Shown here: in pieces, positions 47,435 to 56,579 of the stretch
Layout: each line of letters starts with the position of its first letter
How positions within the stretch are numbered: the stretch's first letter is position 1
NCBI RefSeq assembly: GCF_009720525.1
Contig: NZ_CP043930.1
Location: 2,756,001-2,820,000, forward strand
Direction: 5' to 3'
DNA from: Gimesia benthica
GTDB taxonomy: Bacteria; Planctomycetota; Planctomycetia; Planctomycetales; Planctomycetaceae
DNA length: 64,000 nt
The notes under the pieces: generated by a model
Databases searched by the model: none
What the model was told of the DNA's origin: nothing
What the model saw: only the letters and a program-made list of their open reading frames with translations
Made by a program: the position numbers and the translations under genes

Positions 47435-50400
47435 ATGTTAACGACCTCATCCACAGCCTCTCAGTCAGGGCAGCAGACGAGCACATCAGGGCTCGAAGTC
47501 TGCCTCGTGCCATTAACTCATCGTATTGCTCCACTCAAACTGACCACCGGTGAATATCTGATCGGTTCAGGGGCGGAATGCGCGGTCCGGCTGGAAGAAC
47601 CGGGAATTGCTCCGGAACACTGTCGGCTGACAATCACCGACTTTGACGCGACGATCGAAGCCATCGATCACCGGCTGTGGGTTAACGAACGCCCCATTCG
47701 ACGACTGACGTTGACGCAGGGTATGAAGCTTCTCATCGGGCCCGTGAAGTTCGAGGTCGAATCAATCGAAGAAGTGACTCCTGCCACGAAACCAGAAATA
47801 GAACCAGCGTCCGTCAATGCGCCGGCTGCTACCCGTACCCAAATTGAGATCCCGGAAGAACTGCGTGCCCTGGCTGCATTCCAGAAACAGCTCGAAGAAC
47901 GTCAGCAACTCCTGAAACAGATCGAACAGGAGCAGGTTGCCCTGCAGCAGGAAATGCAGGCACAGGAAGCAGAACTGGAACAGTTGCAGGAACGCTTCAC
48001 CCTGCAGCCCCCTGCTCCGCCCGAACCGGTGTCCCGCTCTGCAGAACAGGAGGACTCAATCCGTTCTTTTGATGCAGCGATCCTGGAACTGGATCAGAAA
48101 CTGCAGCAGCTGGAACTTCTCAAGGAAGATGTGGCCACGGAACAGCAGCAGATCATTGTCGGTCAGCGACAACTGGAAGGTCAGCATCAACGATTACAGC
48201 GCCTGCAGCAGAATCTGAAGGACGAACGAAACAACATCACTGCGGAACAGCGCGCCCTGGTCGCAGCCTGGATCGATCTGGAACAGACGCATGCCGCCGA
48301 TCGGTCTGAGCAGGAAACCGAACGTGCATGGCTGGAAGCAGATCAGTCTGCCCAACAGCATTCAACGGCTGCCGTCATCGAGATTGAGCGTGCCCTCAGA
48401 AACTGGGAACAGGATCTGGCAGAACAGCACAACCAGTTGAATAACCGGGCAGAAGATCTGGAACAGCGTCAGCAGGAAATGGAATCGAAACAACTGTCCC
48501 TGACAGAGCAGCAGCAGCAGAACCTCGATGTCGCCCAGCAGAACGCAGCTGACCAGAGCGCCCTGCAACAGGAACTGGAAACAGAGCGGGAACAACTGCA
48601 ACAGGAGCGGGATTCCCTGGAAACCGCGCGACAGGAATTAGCAGCACAGCAGTCCCGAGTGGAAGCAGATACAGAGGCCTGCACGCAGCAGCAACAGGAA
48701 TTGCAGTCACAACGTGAAGCCTTCGATCAGAAATCAGCGGCTCTGGAAGAATTGCAAACCGAACTCTCCCGGCAGCAGGACGAACTGACGGCCCAGCAGT
48801 CAGAACTCGAGCAGCGACAGGCGGCTCTGGAGTCTCAGGTTGAGGAACTGTCAGCAGAGCGGGCTCAACTCGAAACGCAGCAGGCAGAGCTGGCCACACA
48901 GACGGAACAGCTGAAAGCCGAGCAGAGTGAATTCGAAACTGAAAAACTCGAATGGGACAATGCCCGTACCGAACTGGAACAGGAACAACGTGAGCTGGGA
49001 GTAGCCCGCGCTGAACTGGATGATCAGCGTACCGAACTCACACAGAAAAGTGAAGAACTCGAGCAGTTACAGCAGAAGCTGAAGACACAGGAACAACTGC
49101 TGACCGACCGCGAAACAGAACTGAATCAATCAGAGGCAGAGCTGGAATCGAAACAATCTGCGTTTGAGCTTAAACAAAGCGAACTGGAGACAAATCGAAG
49201 CTCCAGTGAGGAAGAACGGGCCGCGATCACTCGGGACCGTGAAGAGCTGGAAGTGGAGCGAGAGAAATTAGAGCAGGCACAATCTACGCTGGATCAGCAA
49301 CAGGATGAAATTGAGCGTCAGAAATTCGAATTGTCTGAGCGTGAGTCTGAACTGGAAGCACGGCAGCAGGAACTTGAACAACTACAGACCAGCCTGGAAG
49401 CGCAGCAGTCTTCCCTGGAAACCGCACAGACAGAATTAGAGAACACGCAGGCCGAACTCGCCCAGTCACAGGTAGCGCTGGAAACAGAACGAACCGAACT
49501 CGACGAAGCCCGTACCGAACTGGAACGCGCCAAATCCGGCTTGCAGGATCAGGGGGAACTAGAAACACGCGAGCAGGGGTTAGCAGAACGGGAAGCCCGT
49601 ATTGCAGAGCAGGAACAGGAACTTGCAAAACTGATCAGCGAGCAGAAGCAACGCGCTGAGCAACCAGAGAGTGTGCCTGCCAGGGATGTCGTGGATACGA
49701 CTGCAACAGAGAAACTGGCGGTTGAGCGTGACGAACTGGAACAGCTGCGATCTGACCTGGAACAGCGTGCAGCAGAGCTCACAGAACGGGAAACCGAACT
49801 GGAAGAACTCACTCAGAGCCAGGAACAGTTAAAGGCTGCCCAGGAAACATTGCAGGCAGGTGAAACCCGGTTGCTGGAAGCTCAGACGGAACTCGAAGAA
49901 CAACAGGAACAGTTGAGTGCGCAAGAGCGACAACTGGCAGAACGCGAAGCCGAACTTGCACAGCGGGAAACCGAGCAGGAAACGCTCACTCAGGATCAGC
50001 AACAGCTGAAGGCGGCCCAGGAAGCATTGCAGGCGGATCAAAGCCGGTTACAGCAGGCCCAGGCTGAACTCGGAGAACGTGAGGAACAGCTGAATGAGCG
50101 GGAACGGCAACTGGCGGCCCGGGAAGCAGAACTCGCGGAACGCGAACAGGAACTGACAGACAGTCAGCAAGCGTACGATGAAGAACAGTCGACGATCTCT
50201 CAACTGGCCACAGAGCGGGAACAGTTAATGTTAGATCGTGATCAGCTGGAGATTGATCGCGACGAGATCAGCCGTCAGCGGGATGATCTGGAATCACAGC
50301 AGATCCAGATCGAGAAAGATCGCGGGCAACTGGACGATCGGGAACATATCGTTGAACTGCGGGAGCAACAATTGAATGAACGCGAAAGCCTGATGGCAGA

Positions 50401-51583
50401 AGTGGGACTCCCTGCCAGCGGGATGGAAGACCATACCGCCGCAGATCCTGAGTCAGCAGTGCTGACGGAAACTGACACCGCTCAATCAGCCCCTTCTGAA
50501 ACAGAAACACCTCAAGCGACCGGTTCTCTGCTGGAATCATTCTTGAGCCAGCCCGATGAGACACCCGAGCCGGAACCAGTTGTCGAATCAGAATCAAAAC
50601 CGGAAGAGGCTGCGACACTGCAGACAAGCCGGCTGCTAAGCATGTTCTCGCATGAGACTCCTGCAGAACCGGAAGTTATTCCCGAAGACCACGCCACACC
50701 GAGCATGGAGCATACTGAGTCAGCAGAAACGCAGTCTGCTAATGAGTCGACGGCCGCGGAAACCTCTCCTGCTCCGCAGGCAGAAGAGGAAGAAAACTCG
50801 ATTGCAGCCTATATGGAAAAACTGCTGGAGCGATCACGTTCCAAGTCTCCTGGTTCACAACCAAATCAGAAACAATCTGGGTCAGCAAAGTCGGCTGGCG
50901 CGACGCATCAACCGGGAGCCGGTATGTCGCAAGACCAGCATACCACCGCTCCCCAGCTGTCGATGGAAGAAAAACTGGCGACGCTGAACCAGGCTCCCAC
51001 GCACTCCCAGGATCGCGATGCGGTTCGCGATGCGATGAACTCATTCCGCGATGTGGCCAATTATTCGGCCCGCATGGCGATCGCCCGGCATTCGATGAAG
51101 CACCAGAAAACGGATCTACTCTTCAAAGGAATTCTGACCGGTGTCTGTGTGCTGACCACCCTGATTATCTTCGCGGAGTCGATCTGGGGGTCTAATACAC
51201 TGGGGATCATTAAATGGGCGGCACTGGCTGTGAGCATTACTTCGTCTGCTCAGTTTCTGCGTGCATTGGTGCAGGTAAAGCAGCTGTTCCCCGATAAATC
51301 GAAGCTGGAGCCCGGTACAGAAAGCGAACAAGTCCATCCTCAAGCAGTCACAGAACCCGAGACGGCGGTAGAACTCATGGATTTTCAGGACGCACAGGAA
51401 GTTTCAGAAGAGAGTAATTCATTTTCTGCTGATGAAGAACCATTGTCAGCAGATGAGGAAGAACTACAATCACTGGAAGCACAACTGCTGAAAAATGCCC
51501 ACCGTAAGCGAATAACTCCCCAGGCCGATGCGGATCACGAATTGCAGGATCAGCCTGATTTTGAAACGGATGCAGAACCATAA
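47435..51583 (+). CDS. FHA-domain protein with giant coiled coil and C-terminal membrane segments
   Basis: 1382 residues from ATG 47435. An in-frame GTG at 47414 is possible. A FHA domain (about 25-110) has GEYLIGSGAECAVRLEEPG, the phosphothreonine-binding SGAEC-type loop, then APEHCRLTI. From about residue 135 to 1000 the sequence is almost all Glu, Gln, Leu, Arg and Ala in heptad-like order (ELEQRQAALESQVEELSAER and many near-copies), a very long coiled coil. An acidic, Ser/Glu-rich linker follows. Two hydrophobic stretches at about 1228-1285 form a C-terminal membrane hairpin, then an acidic tail. FHA reads phosphorylated partners, so the coil may link such a partner to the membrane. No known protein of this layout comes to mind. 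Confidence 0.82.
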   Translation: MLTTSSTASQSGQQTSTSGLEVCLVPLTHRIAPLKLTTGEYLIGSGAECAVRLEEPGIAPEHCRLTITDFDATIEAIDHRLWVNERPIRRLTLTQGMKLLIGPVKFEVESIEEVTPATKPEIEPASVNAPAATRTQIEIPEELRALAAFQKQLEERQQLLKQIEQEQVALQQEMQAQEAELEQLQERFTLQPPAPPEPVSRSAEQEDSIRSFDAAILELDQKLQQLELLKEDVATEQQQIIVGQRQLEGQHQRLQRLQQNLKDERNNITAEQRALVAAWIDLEQTHAADRSEQETERAWLEADQSAQQHSTAAVIEIERALRNWEQDLAEQHNQLNNRAEDLEQRQQEMESKQLSLTEQQQQNLDVAQQNAADQSALQQELETEREQLQQERDSLETARQELAAQQSRVEADTEACTQQQQELQSQREAFDQKSAALEELQTELSRQQDELTAQQSELEQRQAALESQVEELSAERAQLETQQAELATQTEQLKAEQSEFETEKLEWDNARTELEQEQRELGVARAELDDQRTELTQKSEELEQLQQKLKTQEQLLTDRETELNQSEAELESKQSAFELKQSELETNRSSSEEERAAITRDREELEVEREKLEQAQSTLDQQQDEIERQKFELSERESELEARQQELEQLQTSLEAQQSSLETAQTELENTQAELAQSQVALETERTELDEARTELERAKSGLQDQGELETREQGLAEREARIAEQEQELAKLISEQKQRAEQPESVPARDVVDTTATEKLAVERDELEQLRSDLEQRAAELTERETELEELTQSQEQLKAAQETLQAGETRLLEAQTELEEQQEQLSAQERQLAEREAELAQRETEQETLTQDQQQLKAAQEALQADQSRLQQAQAELGEREEQLNERERQLAAREAELAEREQELTDSQQAYDEEQSTISQLATEREQLMLDRDQLEIDRDEISRQRDDLESQQIQIEKDRGQLDDREHIVELREQQLNERESLMAEVGLPASGMEDHTAADPESAVLTETDTAQSAPSETETPQATGSLLESFLSQPDETPEPEPVVESESKPEEAATLQTSRLLSMFSHETPAEPEVIPEDHATPSMEHTESAETQSANESTAAETSPAPQAEEEENSIAAYMEKLLERSRSKSPGSQPNQKQSGSAKSAGATHQPGAGMSQDQHTTAPQLSMEEKLATLNQAPTHSQDRDAVRDAMNSFRDVANYSARMAIARHSMKHQKTDLLFKGILTGVCVLTTLIIFAESIWGSNTLGIIKWAALAVSITSSAQFLRALVQVKQLFPDKSKLEPGTESEQVHPQAVTEPETAVELMDFQDAQEVSEESNSFSADEEPLSADEEELQSLEAQLLKNAHRKRITPQADADHELQDQPDFETDAEP

Positions 51584-51627
51584 CCAGTCCCCACAAGACA
51601 ACACGAAACAGGAGGCGTATTAGATAC

Positions 51628-52086
51628 ATGATTTTGATCTGGTGCGTCTCTTTTTTCATTGCTGTCTGGCTCGGCATCGTAGTGGTGAATTCCCTGACTT
51701 CCCCACCTGACAACCTGGGAGTTAACGATGGTAAACTCAGTTCCTGCCCGGAATCTCCAAACTGCGTCTGTTCCTGTGACTCCTCGAAAACGCATACTGT
51801 CGCCCCCCTGGCATTTACCGATTCCCCGGCTCAGGCGCGTGAGCGACTGCTGTCAGTCCTGGGTGAATATCCCGGCTGTCAGATTGTGACGGCAGATGAG
51901 AACTATCTGCGGGCGGAATTTCGTACACGCTGGCTGCGGTTTGTCGATGACGTTGAGTTCCTGATCGAACCAGGTCAAAATGTGATCCAGGTGCGATCCG
52001 CATCACGCATCGGTTATTCCGACCTGGGAACCAACCGCGGACGGATCGATTCGATTCGTCAGAAATTCGCAGCGACCGCACCTTAA
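51628..52086 (+). CDS. DUF1499 family protein
   Basis: 152 residues. One N-terminal membrane/signal segment (residues 1-22) is followed by the DUF1499 signature LGVNDGKLSSCPESPNCVCS, where the usual CPxSPNCVSS is slightly altered, and then FVDDVEFLIEPGQNVIQVRSASRIGYSDLGTNRGRID, also typical. The family is small, often anchored in the membrane, and of unknown function. AGGAGG lies about 12 nt before ATG 51628. The gene is 44 bp after the FHA gene and 39 bp before the EpmA-like gene, all +, so a three-gene transcript is likely. Confidence 0.88.
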   Translation: MILIWCVSFFIAVWLGIVVVNSLTSPPDNLGVNDGKLSSCPESPNCVCSCDSSKTHTVAPLAFTDSPAQARERLLSVLGEYPGCQIVTADENYLRAEFRTRWLRFVDDVEFLIEPGQNVIQVRSASRIGYSDLGTNRGRIDSIRQKFAATAP

Positions 52087-52125
52087 CTTGATCCGAAACC
52101 AGGCACCTGCCATCTGAGGCCCGCT

Positions 52126-53184
52126 GTGACAGAGCTCCCCGATTATTTACCGACCGCTGCACTGGATACTCTGCAACAACGAAGCGTGTTACTGCGAACC
52201 ATACGGGAATTCTTCCATTCGCGCGAATACTGGGAAGTCGAAACGCCTCTCCTCTCTCGGGATACTGTTGTTGATGCCTATATCGATCCCTTCACCAGTG
52301 AGTGGAGAGCCGAAGAAGGAACTGGTCAGTCAGCTGCTGACCGGGGTGCTGCAATCCGCTTCCTGCAGACCTCACCCGAATTCGCCATGAAGCGTCTGTT
52401 GACCGCAGGAGCAGATCGGATCTACCAGATTACGCATGCCTTCCGACAGGCCGAGCGGGGCGAGATGCATAACCCCGAATTCAGTATGCTGGAATGGTAT
52501 CGACAGGGGGAGACGCATCAGGAGCAGATGACTTTTGTGGAGACTCTCGTACGCGCCATTTATCAGACGGCTGCTGATATTTCGGATCAGAGTAAGCGAC
52601 ATCCACTGCCCAGCGAGGCATTCACCCGGCTGAGCTATGAAGCCGCTTTTCAGCAGTTTGCCGGGCTCTCTGCTTTGAGTTCATCTGCTGAAGAATTTGC
52701 CCGGGTTGCAGAATCAAAACAGATTTCTGTACCGGGGGGCTTTGATACCACTGACCGTTTAAGCTGGCAGAACCTGATTCTGGTAGAACTGGTCGAACCT
52801 GAGTTGAAACGCATGGGGGCCGTCTTTGTTTATGATTACCCTCCCGAGCAATCCGCATTGGCCAGGGTCCGTCCCGCCGATGAACAGTCACCACTTGAAG
52901 TGTCGGAACGGTTCGAACTCTATCTGCAGGGAGTCGAAATCTGTAATGGCTATCACGAACTGACTGACGCGGCAGAACTGCGGGCACGTATTCAGAAACA
53001 GTCAGAACTGCGTCAACAGGAACAGCGGCTGGTACTGCCAGCGGAGAGTTATTTGTTACAGGCAATGGAAGCCGGCCTGCCCGCCTGCGCGGGAACCGCG
53101 TTGGGACTCGACCGGCTGATCATGCTGGCGCTGGGAAAACGGAGACTGCAGGAAGTGATTGCGTTTCCGTTTGACCGTGCCTGA
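52126..53184 (+). CDS. epmA: EF-P-lysine lysyltransferase-like (EpmA/PoxA) class II synthetase paralogue
   Basis: 352 residues, GTG start at 52126 with GAGG about 9 nt upstream. It is a lysyl-tRNA synthetase-like catalytic domain with no anticodon-binding domain, which is the EpmA/PoxA/GenX design. Motif 2 is [26 protein letters not shown]; motif 3 is [15 protein letters not shown]. EpmA attaches (R)-beta-lysine to elongation factor P. The partners epmB and efp are not in the window, so the modified protein is inferred from family knowledge. It is the last of the three + strand genes from 47435. Its stop is 3 bp from the converging DUF1559 stop. Confidence 0.88.
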   Translation: MTELPDYLPTAALDTLQQRSVLLRTIREFFHSREYWEVETPLLSRDTVVDAYIDPFTSEWRAEEGTGQSAADRGAAIRFLQTSPEFAMKRLLTAGADRIYQITHAFRQAERGEMHNPEFSMLEWYRQGETHQEQMTFVETLVRAIYQTAADISDQSKRHPLPSEAFTRLSYEAAFQQFAGLSALSSSAEEFARVAESKQISVPGGFDTTDRLSWQNLILVELVEPELKRMGAVFVYDYPPEQSALARVRPADEQSPLEVSERFELYLQGVEICNGYHELTDAAELRARIQKQSELRQQEQRLVLPAESYLLQAMEAGLPACAGTALGLDRLIMLALGKRRLQEVIAFPFDRA

Positions 53185-53187
53185 AGC

Positions 53188-54198
53188 TTACCATTCAGCG
53201 GTAACGCGTTCGTTTCCATTCCGGGTACAGAGCGCCAGGAACACCCGGGCATCAATATTTTTCGCCATCCCGCGGGCAGAGCCATCAGCGAGTGCGAAGT
53301 GAACGACGTCATCGTGCCATGATCCAAAGGTCAGATGGATTGTCTGGCTCATATGGGGTGGACCATCAAAGTTGGTCCCTTCATGGAAGATGGGAGCGTT
53401 CGAACCCGCATTAGGGTCGAAGACCGCTCCCGAGACGGCGCTATGGCTGTCTGCCCAGAAACCAAAGGCCGCTTCTCCGAAGAGCAGCGTATTGGATTCG
53501 CCATCCTGCATATCGCGTACTTTGGTCGCGCTGTTCGGACCGAAAACACCACCCCGAAACTGGGCACTAAAAGGACTGACTGAAGAGTATCCGGTCAGTA
53601 GTCCACCAACGCCACGATAGTTGCAATACCCCAGGTCCCGGGGACGATTCGAGGGGAGGGAAGCACTGGGACAGATGTAACTTTCAATGGGAACCGTGCT
53701 CGCCACTTTGCTGTCTTGTTCAAATTTGCCAAGATCATAATCGATATTCACTGTCGTAGCATTCATATCGGACAGGATCAGAGCCTGCCAACCCCACCAG
53801 GGGGAGAGTTCCCATTCAGTCAGGCTCCACTGGTTCACGGGCACTTTATTACCGTTGGAATCCGTAGTATGAGTATCTACTGGAATTACCACATTTTCGG
53901 CGAAAGCCACATTGGCATTTGATGGACCAGACTGCTGAACCCCATTCGCATCGACGGCCATCGCTTCAATCCAGCCGGAAGGGAACGAGCGAAACGAACT
54001 TTCATAGTTCATTGTGGCCAGGGCGATCTGTTTCAGATTATTGATGCACTGTGTGCGACGTGCCGCCTCGCGAGCCCGTTGAATCGCAGGCAGCAACATG
54101 GCAGCCAGGATCGCAATGATTGCCATCACGACGAGCAGCTCAATCAGCGTAAACCCCTTGCGGGATGAATGTTTGGAATCTGAAATGAGTTCGCGCAT
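53188..54198 (-). CDS. DUF1559 pseudopilin-like protein
   Basis: 336 residues, ATG 54198 with GGGAG about 9 nt upstream. The N-terminal leader [14 protein letters not shown] precedes the prepilin motif [19 protein letters not shown], then [27 protein letters not shown]. It is a normal prepilin-type DUF1559 protein, unlike the 38.8-42 kb triplet. The C-terminal half contains [35 protein letters not shown] and [17 protein letters not shown]. An insert (about 85-125) is specific to this copy. It is tail-to-tail with the EpmA-like gene. Confidence 0.9.
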   Translation of the reverse strand: MRELISDSKHSSRKGFTLIELLVVMAIIAILAAMLLPAIQRAREAARRTQCINNLKQIALATMNYESSFRSFPSGWIEAMAVDANGVQQSGPSNANVAFAENVVIPVDTHTTDSNGNKVPVNQWSLTEWELSPWWGWQALILSDMNATTVNIDYDLGKFEQDSKVASTVPIESYICPSASLPSNRPRDLGYCNYRGVGGLLTGYSSVSPFSAQFRGGVFGPNSATKVRDMQDGESNTLLFGEAAFGFWADSHSAVSGAVFDPNAGSNAPIFHEGTNFDGPPHMSQTIHLTFGSWHDDVVHFALADGSARGMAKNIDARVFLALCTRNGNERVTAEW

Positions 54199-54668
54199 CG
54201 ATCACTCCCTGTAAATGTTGAACATGATCCCAGCCCGATGCAGTTTGACGGGATTTTGTAACTCGAAAAGGGTTGTTGCCTGGTCTCCAGTACGCTTTTC
54301 TATCCTGATATCTTCCACCTGCGCAGTGCAGAAGTCAATTCCCAATCGACCGCGTGCAGCATAAAAGATACCGATGAACAGTCTATTTTAAACCAGCCGG
54401 AAAACAAACGCAAATAGCGACTTCTTTTTCCCATTAATTTTATGGAACTTGACGCAGATAAGTCAGCTAACCTATTGATGCTTAACGCAGTTTTGAACGG
54501 GTTGGCTACTGCTTTAATACAGGGTCAGTAAGCCTCCAGGGAGCTCCGCATGGCGTACATTCCCTGTCTACTGGTTTAGAAATCAACCATCATTCTTACG
54601 TAAAGATCTGCGCAAAGATGAAAAAAACTCAGTGTTTCTTGAGTTTTTCCTGTTTCCTGTCTGTGGTA
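54199..54668. other. Intergenic stretch before the pseudopilin gene and after the exonuclease gene
   Basis: 470 bp on the 5' side of the DUF1559 gene and the 3' side of the exonuclease gene. The left part should carry the DUF1559 promoter. I see AT-rich segments around 54420-54490 but no confident promoter, gene or RNA. Confidence 0.35.
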
Positions 54669-55265
54669 TCAGGATTTCGCTGCGTCAGCGACTTTAAGAT
54701 CCCCCACAATCCAGGGCAGCATGCGGACCATGTTACGGGCATCGTCAATTCCGCGATGATGGGTTCCTTCCAGAGTCAGGCCCGTCAGCTTCAGGGCGCG
54801 CGTCATTCCGAATTTTCGCGGATAACCCTGGGTCAGGGAGAACTGCTTTTTCAGATTGAGATGTTCTTTCCCAAAGGGATACTCGCGACCATGGTATCGG
54901 CAGTCCTGCTGAAACTGTGATTTGTCATAGTCGCCCCACGAGCAGAACAGAAACGGTTCATACTCCCTGCTCCAATTGATCAGCGCGTCCAGAGCCTGGG
55001 GAAAACGGACTGCGGTCGAGACATCGTTCTGAGTAATCGAGGTCAGTTCGGTACAGAAGGGAGTGAGCCGGGGATGCCGGACCGGTTGAATGAAGGTCTG
55101 GAATTCAGAGACGGCCTGGAGCGATTCGCTGGCCACGATCACGGCCCCGATTTCGATAATTTCCATCTCGTGGCGGGGCACCGTTTTCTGATTGCAACAG
55201 GTGGCTTCCAGATCGATGACCAGGAGATGAGAAGACGCACTCACGGCGTCAGGCAGTTGATGCAT
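54669..55265 (-). CDS. DEDDh 3'-5' exonuclease, ERI-1/KapD-like
   Basis: 198 residues from ATG 55265, with AAAGGA about 9 nt upstream; a TTG 39 nt earlier is not needed. DEDDh motifs: Exo I LLVIDLEATCCN (Asp and Glu); Exo II about CSWGDYDKSQF (Asp); Exo III HHRGIDDARNMVRML (His and Asp). The phrases EIIEIGAV and FIQPVRHPRLTPFCTELTSITQNDV are typical of the ERI-1/3'hExo/KapD group, which in eukaryotes trims structured RNAs and in Bacillus inhibits the KinA pathway. The nuclease fold is sure. RNA as substrate is inferred. All catalytic residues appear present. It stands alone on the - strand. Confidence 0.88.
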   Translation of the reverse strand: MHQLPDAVSASSHLLVIDLEATCCNQKTVPRHEMEIIEIGAVIVASESLQAVSEFQTFIQPVRHPRLTPFCTELTSITQNDVSTAVRFPQALDALINWSREYEPFLFCSWGDYDKSQFQQDCRYHGREYPFGKEHLNLKKQFSLTQGYPRKFGMTRALKLTGLTLEGTHHRGIDDARNMVRMLPWIVGDLKVADAAKS

Positions 55266-55391
55266 GTTGTTCCTTTCTTTGAGAAGTCCTGCATCGCTTC
55301 TCAATGTGTTTTTTATTCTTGATTAACTCTGTCGGATTATAAATGGAATTTGCCTGGTGTAAAGGCAAAGCTCCTCAATCGCGGAACGCCT

Positions 55392-55889
55392 TTAGAACGG
55401 TCTTGTGTAATCCCCCGGATCGACGACCGGACGAATGATACGTTTACCGCGGATTAAACTGCGGAGCCCCGGTTCCATAATCAAGAGCAACACGCAATGG
55501 ATGCCGTACACGGTCATGAAGACGACTTCTTCCATGGTGGCATACTCGGGTGTCTCCTGAGAATAATAGTATCGCATGATCAGAAAGAACCCTTCCATCA
55601 CCAGGGCCATGATCAGCAATCGCACCAGGACAGACGGCCGAAATTGTTTGTGTTTCCTGCTCCAAAACAGAATCGCCACATTTCCTGACACCACCGGCAA
55701 CCAGAGAAGCATGGTTTCAGCAAAGAATGGCGGACAATCAACCACCTTCATTAAGAGAGGAAAGATTGTCGACGCCAACATGTAAGCCAGCAGAAACAGA
55801 ACGTAAGGTGTGCGAGGCAGTTCGACCAGGCGTTGCCTGGCTGTTCGATACCAGCGGGTAAATGTTGGCATGTGTTGCGTGAGATTCAT
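55392..55889 (-). CDS. Hypothetical four-helix membrane protein
   Basis: 165 residues from ATG 55889, which has AGGA about 8 nt upstream; a TTG 24 nt earlier is less likely. Hydrophobic segments at about 28-48, 58-75, 88-105 and 125-142. Basic ends (TARQRLVELPR; SRKHKQFRPS) suggest an N-in topology. I recognise no family. The tail reads RGKRIIRPVVDPGDYTRPF. It is next to the 56244-55936 gene on the same strand, 46 bp away, and the two probably form a small operon. Confidence 0.6.
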   Translation of the reverse strand: MNLTQHMPTFTRWYRTARQRLVELPRTPYVLFLLAYMLASTIFPLLMKVVDCPPFFAETMLLWLPVVSGNVAILFWSRKHKQFRPSVLVRLLIMALVMEGFFLIMRYYYSQETPEYATMEEVVFMTVYGIHCVLLLIMEPGLRSLIRGKRIIRPVVDPGDYTRPF

Positions 55890-55935
55890 ATCAGTTCCTG
55901 TTTCATCAGCCAATGAAGTATCCCAGTCCGACGCA

Positions 55936-56244
55936 CTACAGGTGCAACAGTCCCCAGAACGAGAAGACTCCGTAAGCCAGGAAGAAAAACAGGAACATAT
56001 AAAAGATAAAAGTCCGTTCTATATCCTGTTTGCGGAGGGGATAACTGGTTACGACTGTCATCAACAGTGTCAGGTTGAAAAGCAGACAGGACGTGACCCC
56101 CAGATTCCAGAGCAGATCATCACCATGACCGGCTGCCAGAAAACAGAATCCGAAAAAGAGTAAGACGGGATTCAACACGAATTGAAATAACGCCAATAGA
56201 AACGCGTATAAAAACCGCTTCTGCTGTCGCTCAAGCTGGTCCAT
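55936..56244 (-). CDS. Small three-helix membrane protein
   Basis: 102 residues, ATG 56244 with GAGGAG about 8 nt upstream. Three hydrophobic segments (about 12-37, 45-68, 76-102), the first Phe-rich. A short charged N-terminus (MDQLERQQKR) suggests N-in topology. I recognise no family. It lies just upstream of the 165-residue membrane protein, so the pair may be co-translated or co-functional. Function is unknown. Confidence 0.6.
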   Translation of the reverse strand: MDQLERQQKRFLYAFLLALFQFVLNPVLLFFGFCFLAAGHGDDLLWNLGVTSCLLFNLTLLMTVVTSYPLRKQDIERTFIFYMFLFFFLAYGVFSFWGLLHL

Positions 56245-56579
56245 AACGGACTCCTCAGATCACTAACTGGACGTCTGCCGGACTCCCCCGTTTCCGGAGA
56301 AATCTAGCCCTGCAGTGAGTGAGGCGTAATACAGATAGAAATATCACGCAAAAAAAGAAATTTGCCCAATTTCCGACTCATTTTGATCCTTGCGGCCTGT
56401 TTGCCGTTCCCTGAAACAGGCTCCTCATCAGGATCAACCACTTTCTCGACAGGAAATTGAAGAGCTGAAACACCTCATCGTCGGGGATACCGCAGCAGAG
56501 GCGTCCGCAGAAAACGAAACCGGACCGGATGCAGAATGAATGCCCGGCAAAACCCCCAGAAGTCATTACCCCGTTTCAC
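56245..56579. other. Intergenic stretch before the small membrane protein gene
   Basis: 335 bp between a - strand start and the stop of the Gfo/Idh/MocA gene. Only the GAGGAG ribosome site at its left end is recognisable. An AT-rich run near 56340-56375 might be part of the promoter for the small membrane gene. Confidence 0.35.

Noticed and set aside
48001..50600. DNA-level repeats or a CRISPR-like array in the Glu/Gln-rich region
   Set aside because: The repetition follows the protein heptad pattern and codon bias; there are no equal spacers or exact repeats.
54446..54480. Promoter-like TTGACG followed by an AT-rich segment on the + strand
   Set aside because: The - strand gene downstream would not use it and the -10 match is poor.
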